Notes: generated from the sequence alone by a model not told the origin. 52,565 nt of DNA from Spirochaetota bacterium (GCA_026418195.1 JAOABU010000137.1:1-52565), one strand, 5' to 3'; positions 34,684 through 44,255 are shown, numbered from the stretch's first letter. Numbers and translations: made by a program.

Positions 34684-36448
34684 ATACCTTCCCTTTAGGT
34701 AGAATCGAAAAGATCTTTCGGTACTCGTCTGAGCCTTCCATCAGTTCCTCATGGGTACCCTGAGCCACTAGTTCTCCCTTTTTCAATACCAAGATTAGAT
34801 TAGCCCATCGGATCTGACTCAGCCGATGAGTAATGATGAAGGTCGTTCGATGGCGACTCGCATTTCGAATGGCTTTCTGGATCTCATCCTCGGTGCGACT
34901 ATCAATGGCGCTGGTAGAATCATCTAGAATGAGGATTCTAGGGTCCGTCAAAAGGGCGCGAGCAATAGCGATACGCTGCCGCTGTCCGCCCGAAAGCATT
35001 ACTCCCCGATCTCCTACCAACGTATCATACCCATCTTTAAAGGAACAGATGAACTCGTGCGCTTGGGCAAGTTGTGCTGCTTCAATGATCTCTGATTCGG
35101 TGGCATCCTCCCTGCCAAAGGCAATGTTTTCCCGAATTGACCGGGAGAATAAGAACACATCCTGTTCGATGAAGGCGATTTGAGAACGTAAACTTTCCAA
35201 GTTCCAGTCCTTCGCATCGATCCCATCTATTCTTACGCTTCCCACCAAGGGGTCAAAAGTCCGATTGATCAGTCTCGTGAGAGTAGTCTTCCCTGCTCCT
35301 GTTCCTCCTACGATGGCGACAGTCATACCAGGTTGAATAGCAAAATTGATCCGCTTAAGGACTAGCGCTCCATTGTATCCAAAAAATACCGTATCGAACT
35401 CAACGGCTCCCTCGATCTTCTTACGAGTACCCTGTAGGTTTTGATCCAATTCAGTTTGGGTGTTGATAATTTCCAGGATCCTCTTCGCGCTGGCCAATCC
35501 GTGCTGGACAGTATTGAACGAAAATAAGGATATATAGGTTACAAACCGAAAAGTATTGAAGAGACCCATAAAACCGATCACGGTCCCTAAACTGATCGCC
35601 CCTATCTTCCATAAGTACAGCCCATGAAGAAGACTCAAGCCCCAGGATAAGGCAAAAGCAAGCATGGGCCAATAACGAGCCTGAATGATTCCTTGCTGAA
35701 TGAAATAGTCTCTAAATACCCGAGCATCGGAAAGGAATTTTTCCAATTCGTATTTCTCTTGTACGTTGGATTTTACCGTAAGGATGCCGGATAAGATTTC
35801 TTCTGTCTCGGCACTGAGCTTCCCGTTCTGTTCCTGTTGAGCCAGGCTAACCGGTTCCAACCGACGGTTGTAGTCCAGGAGGGTAAAGACAAGAACAATC
35901 GTAAATAAAACGGGAACAATAAGCAAAGATAGATGCAACCGAGCAATCATGATCATGGGTATCGCATAGGCCAGAAAAGAGTCAACGATCAGCATCAAGC
36001 CCGGACTGAACATTAAATTCAGAGCATGTACATCGTAGGTAGCCCTCGACATCAGATCTCCAACCCGTTGTTTCCCATGGAAGGTTTGGCTCTTCTCCAA
36101 AAGGGAAACGTAGTATTCCTCTCGACAATCCCGTTCTATTCGCTGTGCCAAGGTTTCTACGCTGTAGTTCCGTACAAGACCGGTGAGCCCCTGTAGGACC
36201 GCAGATGCAACGATCACTAGAACGAGGGGTAAAAGGGCATTCCCCATTCCTTTCAGTACTTGGTCGAAAGATTTTCCAATGTAAAGCTGAATGTTCCCAT
36301 AAGCTGTATTGTTCACGATGGAAGCCAATACCATCAGAATTGGCAGATGGGGGTACCGAAGAAGATGGGAAAGGATCCAATGGATGGGAGATTTCCTGTT
36401 GTAGGGATGCATATATTCCACATGGAATTCCCGAAGCACAGTTTCCAT
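34667..36448 (-). CDS. Heterodimeric ABC exporter, degenerate-Glu half
   Basis: A 593-aa half-transporter with six TM helices (about 30-310) and a nucleotide-binding domain (about 350-580). Walker A GGTGAGKTT, canonical signature LSGGQRQRIAIARAL, Walker B ILILDDSTSAID, in which the catalytic Glu is replaced by Asp, H-loop ITHRLSQ. It provides the intact signature for its partner's working site, while its own site has a poor base. ATG 36448 lacks a strong ribosome binding site; ATG 36412 is an alternative. Confidence 0.94.
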   Translation of the reverse strand: METVLREFHVEYMHPYNRKSPIHWILSHLLRYPHLPILMVLASIVNNTAYGNIQLYIGKSFDQVLKGMGNALLPLVLVIVASAVLQGLTGLVRNYSVETLAQRIERDCREEYYVSLLEKSQTFHGKQRVGDLMSRATYDVHALNLMFSPGLMLIVDSFLAYAIPMIMIARLHLSLLIVPVLFTIVLVFTLLDYNRRLEPVSLAQQEQNGKLSAETEEILSGILTVKSNVQEKYELEKFLSDARVFRDYFIQQGIIQARYWPMLAFALSWGLSLLHGLYLWKIGAISLGTVIGFMGLFNTFRFVTYISLFSFNTVQHGLASAKRILEIINTQTELDQNLQGTRKKIEGAVEFDTVFFGYNGALVLKRINFAIQPGMTVAIVGGTGAGKTTLTRLINRTFDPLVGSVRIDGIDAKDWNLESLRSQIAFIEQDVFLFSRSIRENIAFGREDATESEIIEAAQLAQAHEFICSFKDGYDTLVGDRGVMLSGGQRQRIAIARALLTDPRILILDDSTSAIDSRTEDEIQKAIRNASRHRTTFIITHRLSQIRWANLILVLKKGELVAQGTHEELMEGSDEYRKIFSILPKGKVYGVHS

Positions 36449-36526
36449 ACGATGGAATATACTTTAAACCCTCGGTAAAGAAAAGTTGCCTTGATTTCTG
36501 CGGGAAAACCATGTATACAGATTTCT

Positions 36527-37156
36527 ATGCAGCAAGTGTGGGCGTTCCTAAATCAGTATGTAACCTATGCACCCCTCCTCGTGTTTATCCTCCTGCTCCT
36601 AGCGGGTTTGAACCTTCCTCTGTCTGAGGACCTCATCATCATTACGTCGGCTTTTTTAGCTCGTTCCAACGAAGAATTAACGTACTATTTTTATCTAGCC
36701 CTGCTTGCAGGTGTGATCATCAGTGATCATATGGCTTACTGGATAGGGAACCGTATTGGTCACGGTCTGCATAAAAAGTACCTCCATAAATTCCTAAGTC
36801 CAGCCAAACTGGAACGCGTACATTTCTACATCAAAAAATATGGTATCTTTTCCTTCATCGTCTGTCGTTTCATCCCCTTTGGGGTACGCAACACTCTTTT
36901 CATCAGCTCCGGGATTATGCGGATGAAGTATGGACTTTTCACCTTGTTTGATGGGATTGCAGCCCTTATCAGTGTGACAACCTTGTATTTCCTCTTCTTC
37001 CGGTTAGGTTCATCTATGGAACGACCCTATCGAATCTTAGGGATCGTTCTCTTCGCTCTTCTTCTGATCGTACTCTCCATAGGGATATTCAAACTGTACC
37101 GCGCATGGAAGCAGGGACATTTCAATCGTACAGAACATTCGGATCCCATTCCATAA
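36527..37156 (+). CDS. DedA-family membrane protein
   Basis: A 209-aa multi-span membrane protein. DedA/SNARE-assoc features: LNLPLSEDLIIITSAFLA, the FxRFxPxxR-type motif CRFIPFGVRNTLFISSGIMRM and GNRIG. The family has been linked to lipid carrier recycling and membrane homeostasis. I place the start at ATG 36527 by homology; the TTG at 36491 would add 12 polar residues. It stands alone on the plus strand, convergent with the vWA gene. Confidence 0.88.
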   Translation: MQQVWAFLNQYVTYAPLLVFILLLLAGLNLPLSEDLIIITSAFLARSNEELTYYFYLALLAGVIISDHMAYWIGNRIGHGLHKKYLHKFLSPAKLERVHFYIKKYGIFSFIVCRFIPFGVRNTLFISSGIMRMKYGLFTLFDGIAALISVTTLYFLFFRLGSSMERPYRILGIVLFALLLIVLSIGIFKLYRAWKQGHFNRTEHSDPIP

Positions 37157-37168
37157 AAAATCAACATC

Positions 37169-38299
37169 TCACCCTATGAAAATCTGCTCTCCCTTAGATA
37201 ATTCAAGGGCCCTTTTCTTCAAGGGTTGTTTCCTTTTGTTTCGATACGGGGAAGTCTCACTCAAGATCGTGTCATCCAGAATCATGATCCAAAGCCCCTT
37301 AAGATTTCTGCCGATTTGAAGGGATGGATGATTTTCCCCACCCAACACAGGTAACTGATAGGGAGGAGTATTGAAGGTTACACAGGAACCTAAGGGTAAC
37401 GATAGACGTATCGCATTGGCCTTACCTACATGGGAATCCCACACGAGGACCTTAATGGGACGAACTTTCTTCCATAAAATTAAACCCGTACCAATCAGAA
37501 GAACTAGGATCAGCACGATAAGTACTCCATAGAGAACGAGGGGCGGTACACCCAGTGACAAGGCCCACCGATGAATCAGAACAGAAGCGCCAGTCAAAAC
37601 CTGTTCAGGTCTGTCTTGTTCTACCCTCTTTACCTCGGATTCCTTCGTACTTCGCACTTCCTCTATACGACCCAAATATTCTTCCACCTTCACGTTCTGT
37701 AACGTCGCATCCGTTTCCCTAAACACGGATCCCTCAACTGCCGATGCGATGTGTTTTGCATCGGTTTCCTTTCCGATACCGATCACGTAAATGTACCATC
37801 CTTCTTGGGAGATCTTTTTCCCGATTTCCCTGAATCGGGCATCCACCGAGAGATCCTTTCCAAAGTAGGGGCTCGTTTTAGGCGGAGTATTCTTCCCATC
37901 CGTAATGAAGAGAACCTTTACATCCCCCTGCCCTTTCATGTGCGAGAGAAAGTCGAACAGAAATTCTAACGCCATGCCAATATCCGTGAAATCATCCTCA
38001 GCCTTCAATCCACGAATACGGTCAAGAATTTTCTTTCGGCTAGAATCGTCCGTAACTCGCTCCGAAAAGGCCTGCCGCGGGTTGTTCCCAAAAAGAATCA
38101 GAATCAATTGATCATTGGGCCGAAGGAGGTTTGGGAATAGATCCTGTTCGATATAGGATTGTACCGCTTGGAATTTCTTTCCTTCGTTCATGCTACCGGA
38201 TACATCCAACACCAATACAACCATCCGTTCCTCTGCAAAGATCTCACCACCCCATACCAGAAAAAGAAATAAACTGAATACAGAAACCCTTCGATGCAT
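37169..38299 (-). CDS. vWA-domain membrane protein with cytoplasmic C-terminal domain
   Basis: A 376-aa protein. Signal peptide (MHRRVSVFSLFLFLVWGGEIFA), then a von Willebrand factor A domain (about 25-215) with the metal-ion-dependent adhesion site DVSGSMN, DDFTDIG and ITDGKNTPP. A linker precedes a TM helix (PPLVLYGVLIVLILVLLIGTG region) and a C-terminal beta-rich domain (about 285-370) that looks FHA-like (LQIGRNLKG, WIMILDD). It probably displays the vWA domain in the periplasm. ATG 38299 follows AAGGGGGTGTTCT; a longer frame reaching 38386 enters the divergent gene's promoter region and is rejected. Confidence 0.85.
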   Translation of the reverse strand: MHRRVSVFSLFLFLVWGGEIFAEERMVVLVLDVSGSMNEGKKFQAVQSYIEQDLFPNLLRPNDQLILILFGNNPRQAFSERVTDDSSRKKILDRIRGLKAEDDFTDIGMALEFLFDFLSHMKGQGDVKVLFITDGKNTPPKTSPYFGKDLSVDARFREIGKKISQEGWYIYVIGIGKETDAKHIASAVEGSVFRETDATLQNVKVEEYLGRIEEVRSTKESEVKRVEQDRPEQVLTGASVLIHRWALSLGVPPLVLYGVLIVLILVLLIGTGLILWKKVRPIKVLVWDSHVGKANAIRLSLPLGSCVTFNTPPYQLPVLGGENHPSLQIGRNLKGLWIMILDDTILSETSPYRNKRKQPLKKRALELSKGEQIFIG

Positions 38300-38400
38300 A
38301 GAACACCCCCTTACAAAACAAGTATAGGTTCCATCAGTGGCATTTCCAAGAAGATTCGCCATCTTTCCCAACCTTCCCTTTTCCATATACCATTCCGGGT

Positions 38401-40305
38401 ATGGTAACGAAACCTATCCACGTGGTAATCGTGGCCCCGAACCAGGGATTGGCGCTTACCGCCCGACAAACGGCCCTTAACTTTTCCGCAGAAGAATCCT
38501 GTAAGATCCAGGTTGTGCAGGGAGACCTACGGGAAGGGTTGGAAAAAGCGCAAGAACTTTTAACGAGTGGGGTCGATGTGTTTATCAGTCGAGGAGGTAC
38601 AGCCACCCTATTAGCGCAACAGTTGGAAGTCCCGGTAGTGGAAATTCGAGTAAGTGCAATGGATGTCCTTCGGTCCATGAGATCTCTCATTGGAACCGCA
38701 CAACACATTGCCGTTATTGGGTTTCCCAACATCTGTATAGGTTTGTCCAGTGTGGGAGAGCTAGTGGGGTTGAAGATTGAAGAACTAGTTCTCCAATCCG
38801 AATCGGAAGCAAAAGAGATCATCCTTTCCGCCTACCAACGAGGGATTCGCTGCATGGTAGGGGATACGGTTTCTGTTCGAGAAGCTCGAGCGATGGGAAT
38901 GGTAGGCTACCTCATTGAATCGGGTGGGGAAGCCATCCGGAGCGCTTTGCAGCAAGCCATTCAATTGGTGAAAGTGCAAAGGAAGGAACGGGAACGAACC
39001 GCATTATTTAAAGCGGTGGTGGATAGTTCCCGGGACGGCATTATAGCAGTGGATTCTCAGGGGGTGATTACTGTCTGTAATTCCCTTGCGGAAACTCTGT
39101 TTGGACTGGATGCTAAATCGGTGATTGGGAAACCTGTATCCCATGCTCTCATGCATCCAGCTTTAAGAAAAGTGTTTGCCGAAAAAGATCATCCGGGGGT
39201 GGATGTCATCAAAATCCAGGGGAAATCTATTGCGGTGGAACGTTACCCCATTCTTATGGAAGGGGAGCCAATGGGGATCGTGGCATCCTTCCAATCGGTA
39301 GGGAAGGTACAGGAGTATGAACTCCAGGTTCGGAACAAGGTATTTCAGCGAGGTCTGGTAGCCCGAGCCACGTTGGATTCCATGATCGCTCGCTCCAAAA
39401 AGATGATGGAGGTAAAGGAAAAAGCCCTTCGGTTTGCTTCTCTTGGATCCACCATTCTCCTGTCTGGGCCTACTGGTGTGGGCAAGGAGATGCTTGCCCA
39501 GAGTATCCACAACCTCTCACCCCACCGGTTTGGTCCGTTCGTAGCGATCAACTGTGCGGCCCTGCCAGAGAACCTCCTAGAAAGTGAACTGTTCGGGTAC
39601 GAGGAAGGAGCTTTTACAGGAGCCTTGAAAGGGGGCAAACCCGGATTGTTCGAGCTAGCTCACAACGGAACCCTATTTTTGGATGAGATTTCTGAAATGT
39701 CCCTCTCCTTACAGGCAAGAATTCTACGAGCCATGCAGGAACGGGAAGTACTCCGAATAGGGGGGTCCTCCATGATCCGGGTGAATGTCCATATCATTGC
39801 GGCTACCAACAAGGACCTCCGAGAGTTGGTACAGAAGGGAGCGTTTCGAGAAGACTTATACTATCGGATCACGGTGCTGACCCTCTATGTACCTCCTCTA
39901 CGAGAACGCCCCGAAGACATTCCCCCTCTTGCTCTGCACTTCTTGCATCGCCTTGCTTCCCAACATCCGGGTCCAAACACCTTCACTCCCGATGCAATGG
40001 AACTGCTCCTCCAGTATTCCTGGCCAGGGAATGTGCGAGAGCTTGCTTCTGTAGTGGAACGAGCCTTCTTTTCCACGCGGGAGCCTCAGATCGATCGCAC
40101 GATTCTAAAAGAGGCTCTGATTCCTTCTTTTCCAAAACCAGAAACACATCTTTTCGCCTCCAGAACCAGAGATCTCAAATCCCTGGAACTAGAAGCTATC
40201 CGAAATGCCTTGGAAGAAGAGGGCTTTCATGTAAGCCGGGCGGCCCAACGATTGGGAATCGATCGTAGCACTCTATGGCGCAAGTTAAAGAGAACAAGAG
40301 GGTAA
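38401..40305 (+). CDS. PrpR-type sigma-54-dependent activator of cassette C
   Basis: A 634-aa enhancer-binding protein. Domains: PrpR_N sensor (about 5-185), PAS (about 200-300), AAA+ ATPase (about 325-560) with Walker A GPTGVGKEM, the sigma-54-contacting GAFTGA loop (EGAFTGALKGG), Walker B GTLFLDEISEM, and a Fis-type helix-turn-helix at the C-terminus (HVSRAAQRLGIDRSTLWRKL). Relatives sense organic acids through the N-terminal domain. A sigma-54 promoter lies about 220 bases downstream of its stop, before the kinase-larA-TRAP genes, and a perfect palindrome at 40305-40323 is a likely binding site. I infer it activates that operon when the acid or its CoA/phosphate product is present. Confidence 0.95.
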   Translation: MVTKPIHVVIVAPNQGLALTARQTALNFSAEESCKIQVVQGDLREGLEKAQELLTSGVDVFISRGGTATLLAQQLEVPVVEIRVSAMDVLRSMRSLIGTAQHIAVIGFPNICIGLSSVGELVGLKIEELVLQSESEAKEIILSAYQRGIRCMVGDTVSVREARAMGMVGYLIESGGEAIRSALQQAIQLVKVQRKERERTALFKAVVDSSRDGIIAVDSQGVITVCNSLAETLFGLDAKSVIGKPVSHALMHPALRKVFAEKDHPGVDVIKIQGKSIAVERYPILMEGEPMGIVASFQSVGKVQEYELQVRNKVFQRGLVARATLDSMIARSKKMMEVKEKALRFASLGSTILLSGPTGVGKEMLAQSIHNLSPHRFGPFVAINCAALPENLLESELFGYEEGAFTGALKGGKPGLFELAHNGTLFLDEISEMSLSLQARILRAMQEREVLRIGGSSMIRVNVHIIAATNKDLRELVQKGAFREDLYYRITVLTLYVPPLRERPEDIPPLALHFLHRLASQHPGPNTFTPDAMELLLQYSWPGNVRELASVVERAFFSTREPQIDRTILKEALIPSFPKPETHLFASRTRDLKSLELEAIRNALEEEGFHVSRAAQRLGIDRSTLWRKLKRTRG

Positions 40306-40323
40306 TGTTGTATTTTACAACAT
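40305..40323 (+). promoter_or_regulatory. Upstream activator site candidate for cassette C
   Basis: ATGTTGTA-TTT-TACAACAT is a perfect 8-bp inverted repeat overlapping the activator's stop codon, 205 bases upstream of the sigma-54 -24 element. Distance and symmetry suit a dimeric enhancer-binding protein. A partial copy (TGTTGCA) follows at 40328-40334. No T-run follows, so a terminator is less likely. Confidence 0.6.
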
Positions 40324-40525
40324 CTATTGTTGCAGATTGCTACTTTTTCTTCCCCTGCACTTCCCCCTGTTCAATCGGTCCCTTGAAAGGAGTACCGATC
40401 ATTCCGATAGAGAGTTCCTGGTTAAGGGCAAAGGTTAATTCGTTCAACTGTAACCAATAAGCTCTCTATTTGTGATTTATGAACTAAGCTACGGTTCTGT
40501 GCATACTTCCATTCAATTGGAAACA

Positions 40526-40543
40526 AAGGCACAGTTTTTGCAA
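40526..40543 (+). promoter_or_regulatory. Sigma-54 promoter of cassette C
   Basis: AGGCACAGTTTTTGCA has GG (40528-40529) and GC (40540-40541) exactly 10 bases apart, with GGCAC-N5-TTGCA close to consensus. It lies 21 bases before the DUF1537 kinase start and downstream of a gene for a sigma-54 activator. Confidence 0.8.
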
Positions 40544-40563
40544 TAAATTATCTGGAGAACAAG

Positions 40564-41871
40564 GTGAGCATCTACGTAATTACCGATGACTTAACGGGTG
40601 CCAATGATACGGCCGTACAATTCGCGAAAAAAGGTCTCAGAACGGTCGTGTTTCTCGATCCGATAAACGCTAGCCGATTGAAAGAACAGATCGAAGTAAT
40701 CGTGCTCAACACGGATAGTCGTGCGCTTCCTGTTCCTAGTGCATTAATGCGTATTCAGAGTGCCTTTCATTCCATCTCTCCCTCCGAAACCGATATCCTA
40801 TTCAAGAAGATAGATTCCACGTTACGGGGGAATGTTGTTCCAGAGGTAGAGGAAGCTCTAACACTTTCCAAAAAGGAAATCGCGATTGTAGCACCTGCTT
40901 ATCCAAAGAATAAGCGAACCACGGTGTACGGTATCCACTACGTTCGGGGGATTCCTGTAGCAGAGACCGAAGCAGCTTCAGACCCTAGATGCCCTGTACG
41001 ACATTCCCACATTCCTACCCTATTCCAAACCCAAGGCTCCTTTCCAACTGCCTCCATTCCCCTTGACCAGATTCGAGGGAGTTCTCTGAAAGAAAGAGTT
41101 ACTAGCTTGGCGGAAAGAGGCAGTCGGATTCTGATCTTCGATGCGGAGACAGATCAAGACCTTCAATCCATTGTACAGGGGGTTTTATCCAGCGGACTTA
41201 AGAGCCTCTGGGTAGGAAGTGCAGGGCTAGCTGAAGCTTTGTCAGAGGAGTACTTGACTGCCCGGCTGAATAGTTCTTCCCCACCCCTATCTTTCCTTAA
41301 GCAAAACCTGTCCCCCCTTTCCAAACCCGTACTCATCATTTTAGGAAGCATGAGTGAAGTCTCTACCCAGCAGGCAGAAATCTTTGCTCGTTGGGCAGGG
41401 ATAGAGCCCTACACTCTCGATCCCAGCGAAATTCTGAAGGGAAACTCAAAGGGAATAGAAACATCCCTAACATGGATACATACAAGCCTCAAGGAGGGGA
41501 ACCATACCCTGCTTATGTCGGATCGCCATAAGGTACCGCTTTTTTCTACCGGATCTTCTGATCCCATCGAGACTCTGTTACATGCATTCCAGGATCTCGG
41601 CGCTTCCATTGACTTTTCCCTCTGTTCAGGTCTTATTGTCACTGGAGGAGACATTGCTATGGCCGTCTGCAAAGGAATGGGGGTGCAGAGTATCGAAGTG
41701 ATAGATGAAACCTCACCTGGTATCCCCCTTGGTTTTGTCAGGGGAGGCAGATGGGAAGGATTACCCCTCGTTACCAAGGCGGGTGCCTTTGGATCCTCGG
41801 ATGCCTTTATTCTTGCAGGACGTCGAATCAGTTCAATCCCAGGAAAGGAGAAACTATCATGGAACAAGTAA
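40564..41871 (+). CDS. Four-carbon acid-sugar kinase family protein (DUF1537)
   Basis: A 435-aa kinase of the OtnK/DtnK type, which phosphorylates threonate or erythronate-like acids in characterised relatives. N-terminal substrate domain: VITDDLTGANDTAVQFAKKGL and IDSTLRGN. C-terminal nucleotide domain: LGSMSEVSTQQ and VTGGDIAMAV, then KAGAFGSSDAF. GTG start after GGAGAACAAG. The larA gene overlaps its end by 13 bases. The usual partner, PdxA2-like 4-phosphate dehydrogenase, is not in the window. Confidence 0.9.
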   Translation: MSIYVITDDLTGANDTAVQFAKKGLRTVVFLDPINASRLKEQIEVIVLNTDSRALPVPSALMRIQSAFHSISPSETDILFKKIDSTLRGNVVPEVEEALTLSKKEIAIVAPAYPKNKRTTVYGIHYVRGIPVAETEAASDPRCPVRHSHIPTLFQTQGSFPTASIPLDQIRGSSLKERVTSLAERGSRILIFDAETDQDLQSIVQGVLSSGLKSLWVGSAGLAEALSEEYLTARLNSSSPPLSFLKQNLSPLSKPVLIILGSMSEVSTQQAEIFARWAGIEPYTLDPSEILKGNSKGIETSLTWIHTSLKEGNHTLLMSDRHKVPLFSTGSSDPIETLLHAFQDLGASIDFSLCSGLIVTGGDIAMAVCKGMGVQSIEVIDETSPGIPLGFVRGGRWEGLPLVTKAGAFGSSDAFILAGRRISSIPGKEKLSWNK

Positions 41872-43157
41872 CAGTCAGTTTACCCTGCGGATGCAGGGAG
41901 ATCGATGTGACTCTACCGAAAAAAAATATAATCGGAGTCTACTCCCCTAGGGAGATTCCTCACAAAGAGGATGTGCAGAAGATCCTATGTCGAAGTTTAT
42001 CGAATCCCATTGGAACTCGCCCCCTCCGAGAACTGGTGGCAGGAAAGGAAAAGGTGGTGATCATTGCCGATGACAATACCCGCCTCACCCCAACCCATTT
42101 GATTCTTCCGATCCTTTTAAACGAAATGAATGCTGCGGGTGTTCCGGATTCAAAGATTTCTGTTGTAATTGCGCTTGGGACCCATCGCTTCATGACAGAG
42201 GAAGAAATCTTGAAAAAGTTTGGAGAGGAGGTGATCCGCCGAGTTCCTGTATATAACCATCCCTTCAAGGATCCGAAGGAATTAGTGGATCTCGGTACAA
42301 CGGAAAACGGCACCCGTATACAGGTTAACAAACGGGTGTACGAAGCGGATTTCAAAATCGGTGTAGGAAGTATCGTCCCTCACCATATTCCAGGATTTGC
42401 GGGCGGTTCCAAAATCGTTCAACCCGGTGTTTGTGGAGAACAAACAACGGCGGACACTCACCTTCTTTCCGTACGGGCCAAACGTTCCTATTTAGGAATA
42501 TTAGACAACCCCGTCCGTGTGGAACTCGATATTATCGCCCGAAAAGTAGGTCTCCATACAATCCTAAACACTGTGCTAGATAAGAACGGAGAAGTTGTAG
42601 ATGCCTTCTATGGGGATGTACAGGAAGCTTTTCGGTTAGGTGTCAAGCGATGTATAGAGGTATATTCGATTCCCATTCCCCGGGAAGCGGATATCGTATT
42701 GGCGGGATCTCATCCCTGTGATATCGAGTTTTGGCAGGCCCACAAGACCCTCTACCCTGCCGATTTAGCCGTTAAAGAGGGTGGAATCATCATCGTCGTT
42801 ACCCCCTGTTACGAGGGAGTGGCAATGACTCACCAGGATATCCTGGAAATCACGAATAAAACAAGTGATGAAATCCGGAGCCTTGTTACCGGCGGCAAGG
42901 TCAAAGATGAAGTGGCTGCAGCCCTAGCGATTGCGTGGGCACAGGTGAAGGAACGAGAATCTGTGTATATCGTGTCGGATGGCATCGATCAAAAGACGGC
43001 TGAGCTATTGGGTTTTACCTGGTTCCCAACAGCTCAGGAAGCCTTGGACGCTGCTTTTCGCGTGAAAGGATCCAACGCGACAGTAACAGTACTCACTCAT
43101 GCACCAGATATGCTTCCGGTACTTCCCCATGATCGAACACGGTACGTAGTACCGTAG
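41859..43157 (+). CDS. larA: LarA-family (lactate racemase-like) nickel-pincer enzyme
   Basis: A 432-aa LarA homologue. Active-site residues expected from lactate racemase are visible: DDNTR (Asp/Arg), GTHR (His), PHHIPGFAGGSKIVQPG (His and the Lys that would hold the nickel-pincer nucleotide) and a later ADTH (His). LarA-type enzymes racemise or epimerise 2-hydroxy acids and need a cofactor made by LarB, LarC and LarE, none of which is here. The start ATG follows GGAAAGGAG and a longer upstream frame is rejected. In this operon it probably epimerises an imported sugar acid rather than lactate. Confidence 0.9.
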   Translation: MEQVTVSLPCGCREIDVTLPKKNIIGVYSPREIPHKEDVQKILCRSLSNPIGTRPLRELVAGKEKVVIIADDNTRLTPTHLILPILLNEMNAAGVPDSKISVVIALGTHRFMTEEEILKKFGEEVIRRVPVYNHPFKDPKELVDLGTTENGTRIQVNKRVYEADFKIGVGSIVPHHIPGFAGGSKIVQPGVCGEQTTADTHLLSVRAKRSYLGILDNPVRVELDIIARKVGLHTILNTVLDKNGEVVDAFYGDVQEAFRLGVKRCIEVYSIPIPREADIVLAGSHPCDIEFWQAHKTLYPADLAVKEGGIIIVVTPCYEGVAMTHQDILEITNKTSDEIRSLVTGGKVKDEVAAALAIAWAQVKERESVYIVSDGIDQKTAELLGFTWFPTAQEALDAAFRVKGSNATVTVLTHAPDMLPVLPHDRTRYVVP

Positions 43158-43182
43158 AAATATCGAACATAAGGAGAAAGAC

Positions 43183-44175
43183 ATGAAGAAACTTTGTGCG
43201 CTACTATTGGTGCTACTTTTAGCAAGTAGCTTCCTCTTTGCGGGTGGGACCAAAGAAAAACCCGCCGAGGCAAAGAAGTTCACCCTGCGTGTAGGCCACA
43301 CCCTCACGGACGATTCACACTATGGGGTAGGGTTGGCAAAATTGGCAGAGTTAGCCAAGCAGAAGAGCAATGGAACCCTAGAGATCCAAGCCTTCGGGAA
43401 TTCGAAACTAGGGAACGAGAGAGACTTGATCGAAGGGGTTTCCCTCGGAACAGTGGAAATGTGCCTCACTTCTACCGGGCCACTCCCCAATTTCTCCAAA
43501 GCTTTCATGGTGTTCGACCTTCCCTTCATCGTGCAGGACAGAAGTAAGTTCTATCCCATTCTGGATGGAGAGACGGGACAGAAGATGCTGGAAGCTCTGG
43601 GATCCAAGGGGATCAAAGGGATCGTGTTCTATGAAAATGGATTCCGGCACATTACCAATTCAAAACGTCCCATCAATGTTCCCGATGACCTGAAGGGATT
43701 GAAGATCCGTCTGATGGAGAATCCGGTACACCTGGAAACCTTCCGAGTCTTAGGAGCCAATCCGTCTCCCATGGCCTTCGGGGAACTGTTCACCGCTTTA
43801 CAGCAGAAGGTAATGGATGGGCAAGAGAACCCTCTCCTGATCATCAAGACCAGCAAATTCTACGAAGTTCAGAAGTACTTAGCCCTCACAGGACATTTCT
43901 ACTCTCCGGCGGTCCTCATGATTAATGAGAAACTGTTCAAGAGTATGACTCCGGACCAGCAGAAAGCCTTGCAGAGCGCTGGAGCAGAAGCTCGAGATTT
44001 CGAGCGGAATTTCATCATCGAAAACGAAAAGAAGCTAGTGGATGAGCTGAAATCTCTCGGTATGGAAGTTACCACACCTGACAAAGCGGTATTCCAGAAA
44101 GCAGCAGCCTCTGTGTACACGAAGTTTGAAGCAGATATTGGGAAAGATTTGATTCAAAAAGTACGCGGCCAGTAG
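43183..44175 (+). CDS. dctP: TRAP transporter solute-binding protein (DctP), cassette C
   Basis: A 330-aa exported binding protein (MKKLCALLLVLLLASSFLFA, mature GGTKEKP). Family blocks: LKGLKIRLMENPVHLE (carboxylate-binding Arg), NPSPMAFGELFTAL and KVMDGQENP. The FGELFTALQQKVMDGQENPL block is of the general C4/sugar-acid type. AAGGAGAAAG precedes ATG. It follows larA by 25 bases, so the sigma-54 promoter at 40526 should drive it. Confidence 0.94.
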   Translation: MKKLCALLLVLLLASSFLFAGGTKEKPAEAKKFTLRVGHTLTDDSHYGVGLAKLAELAKQKSNGTLEIQAFGNSKLGNERDLIEGVSLGTVEMCLTSTGPLPNFSKAFMVFDLPFIVQDRSKFYPILDGETGQKMLEALGSKGIKGIVFYENGFRHITNSKRPINVPDDLKGLKIRLMENPVHLETFRVLGANPSPMAFGELFTALQQKVMDGQENPLLIIKTSKFYEVQKYLALTGHFYSPAVLMINEKLFKSMTPDQQKALQSAGAEARDFERNFIIENEKKLVDELKSLGMEVTTPDKAVFQKAAASVYTKFEADIGKDLIQKVRGQ

Positions 44176-44196
44176 TATACTCATCTCAATTGAATA

Positions 44197-44240
44197 CCGA
44201 CAAAGTAGAGGCGGAATACCCAGTCCGTCTCTACTTTTTG
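44197..44240 (+). terminator. Hairpin between dctP and dctQ of cassette C
   Basis: AAAGTAGAGGCGGA / TCCGTCTCTACTTT form a 14-bp stem with one G-T pair and an 8-base loop, followed by a T-run (CTACTTTTTG). It can act as a partial terminator that limits dctQM relative to dctP. Confidence 0.75.
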
Positions 44241-44255
44241 TAAAGGAGGGTTCCC

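Noticed and set aside
38334-38822. A 162-codon minus-strand frame across the activator gene start
   Set aside because: Antisense shadow of the PrpR_N coding region and the divergent promoter; composition is Ser/Thr/Pro-rich and it matches no family.
41751-41858. An N-terminal extension of LarA of 36 residues
   Set aside because: It overlaps the kinase gene out of frame; a strong ribosome binding site precedes ATG 41859, and the shorter protein has the usual LarA length.
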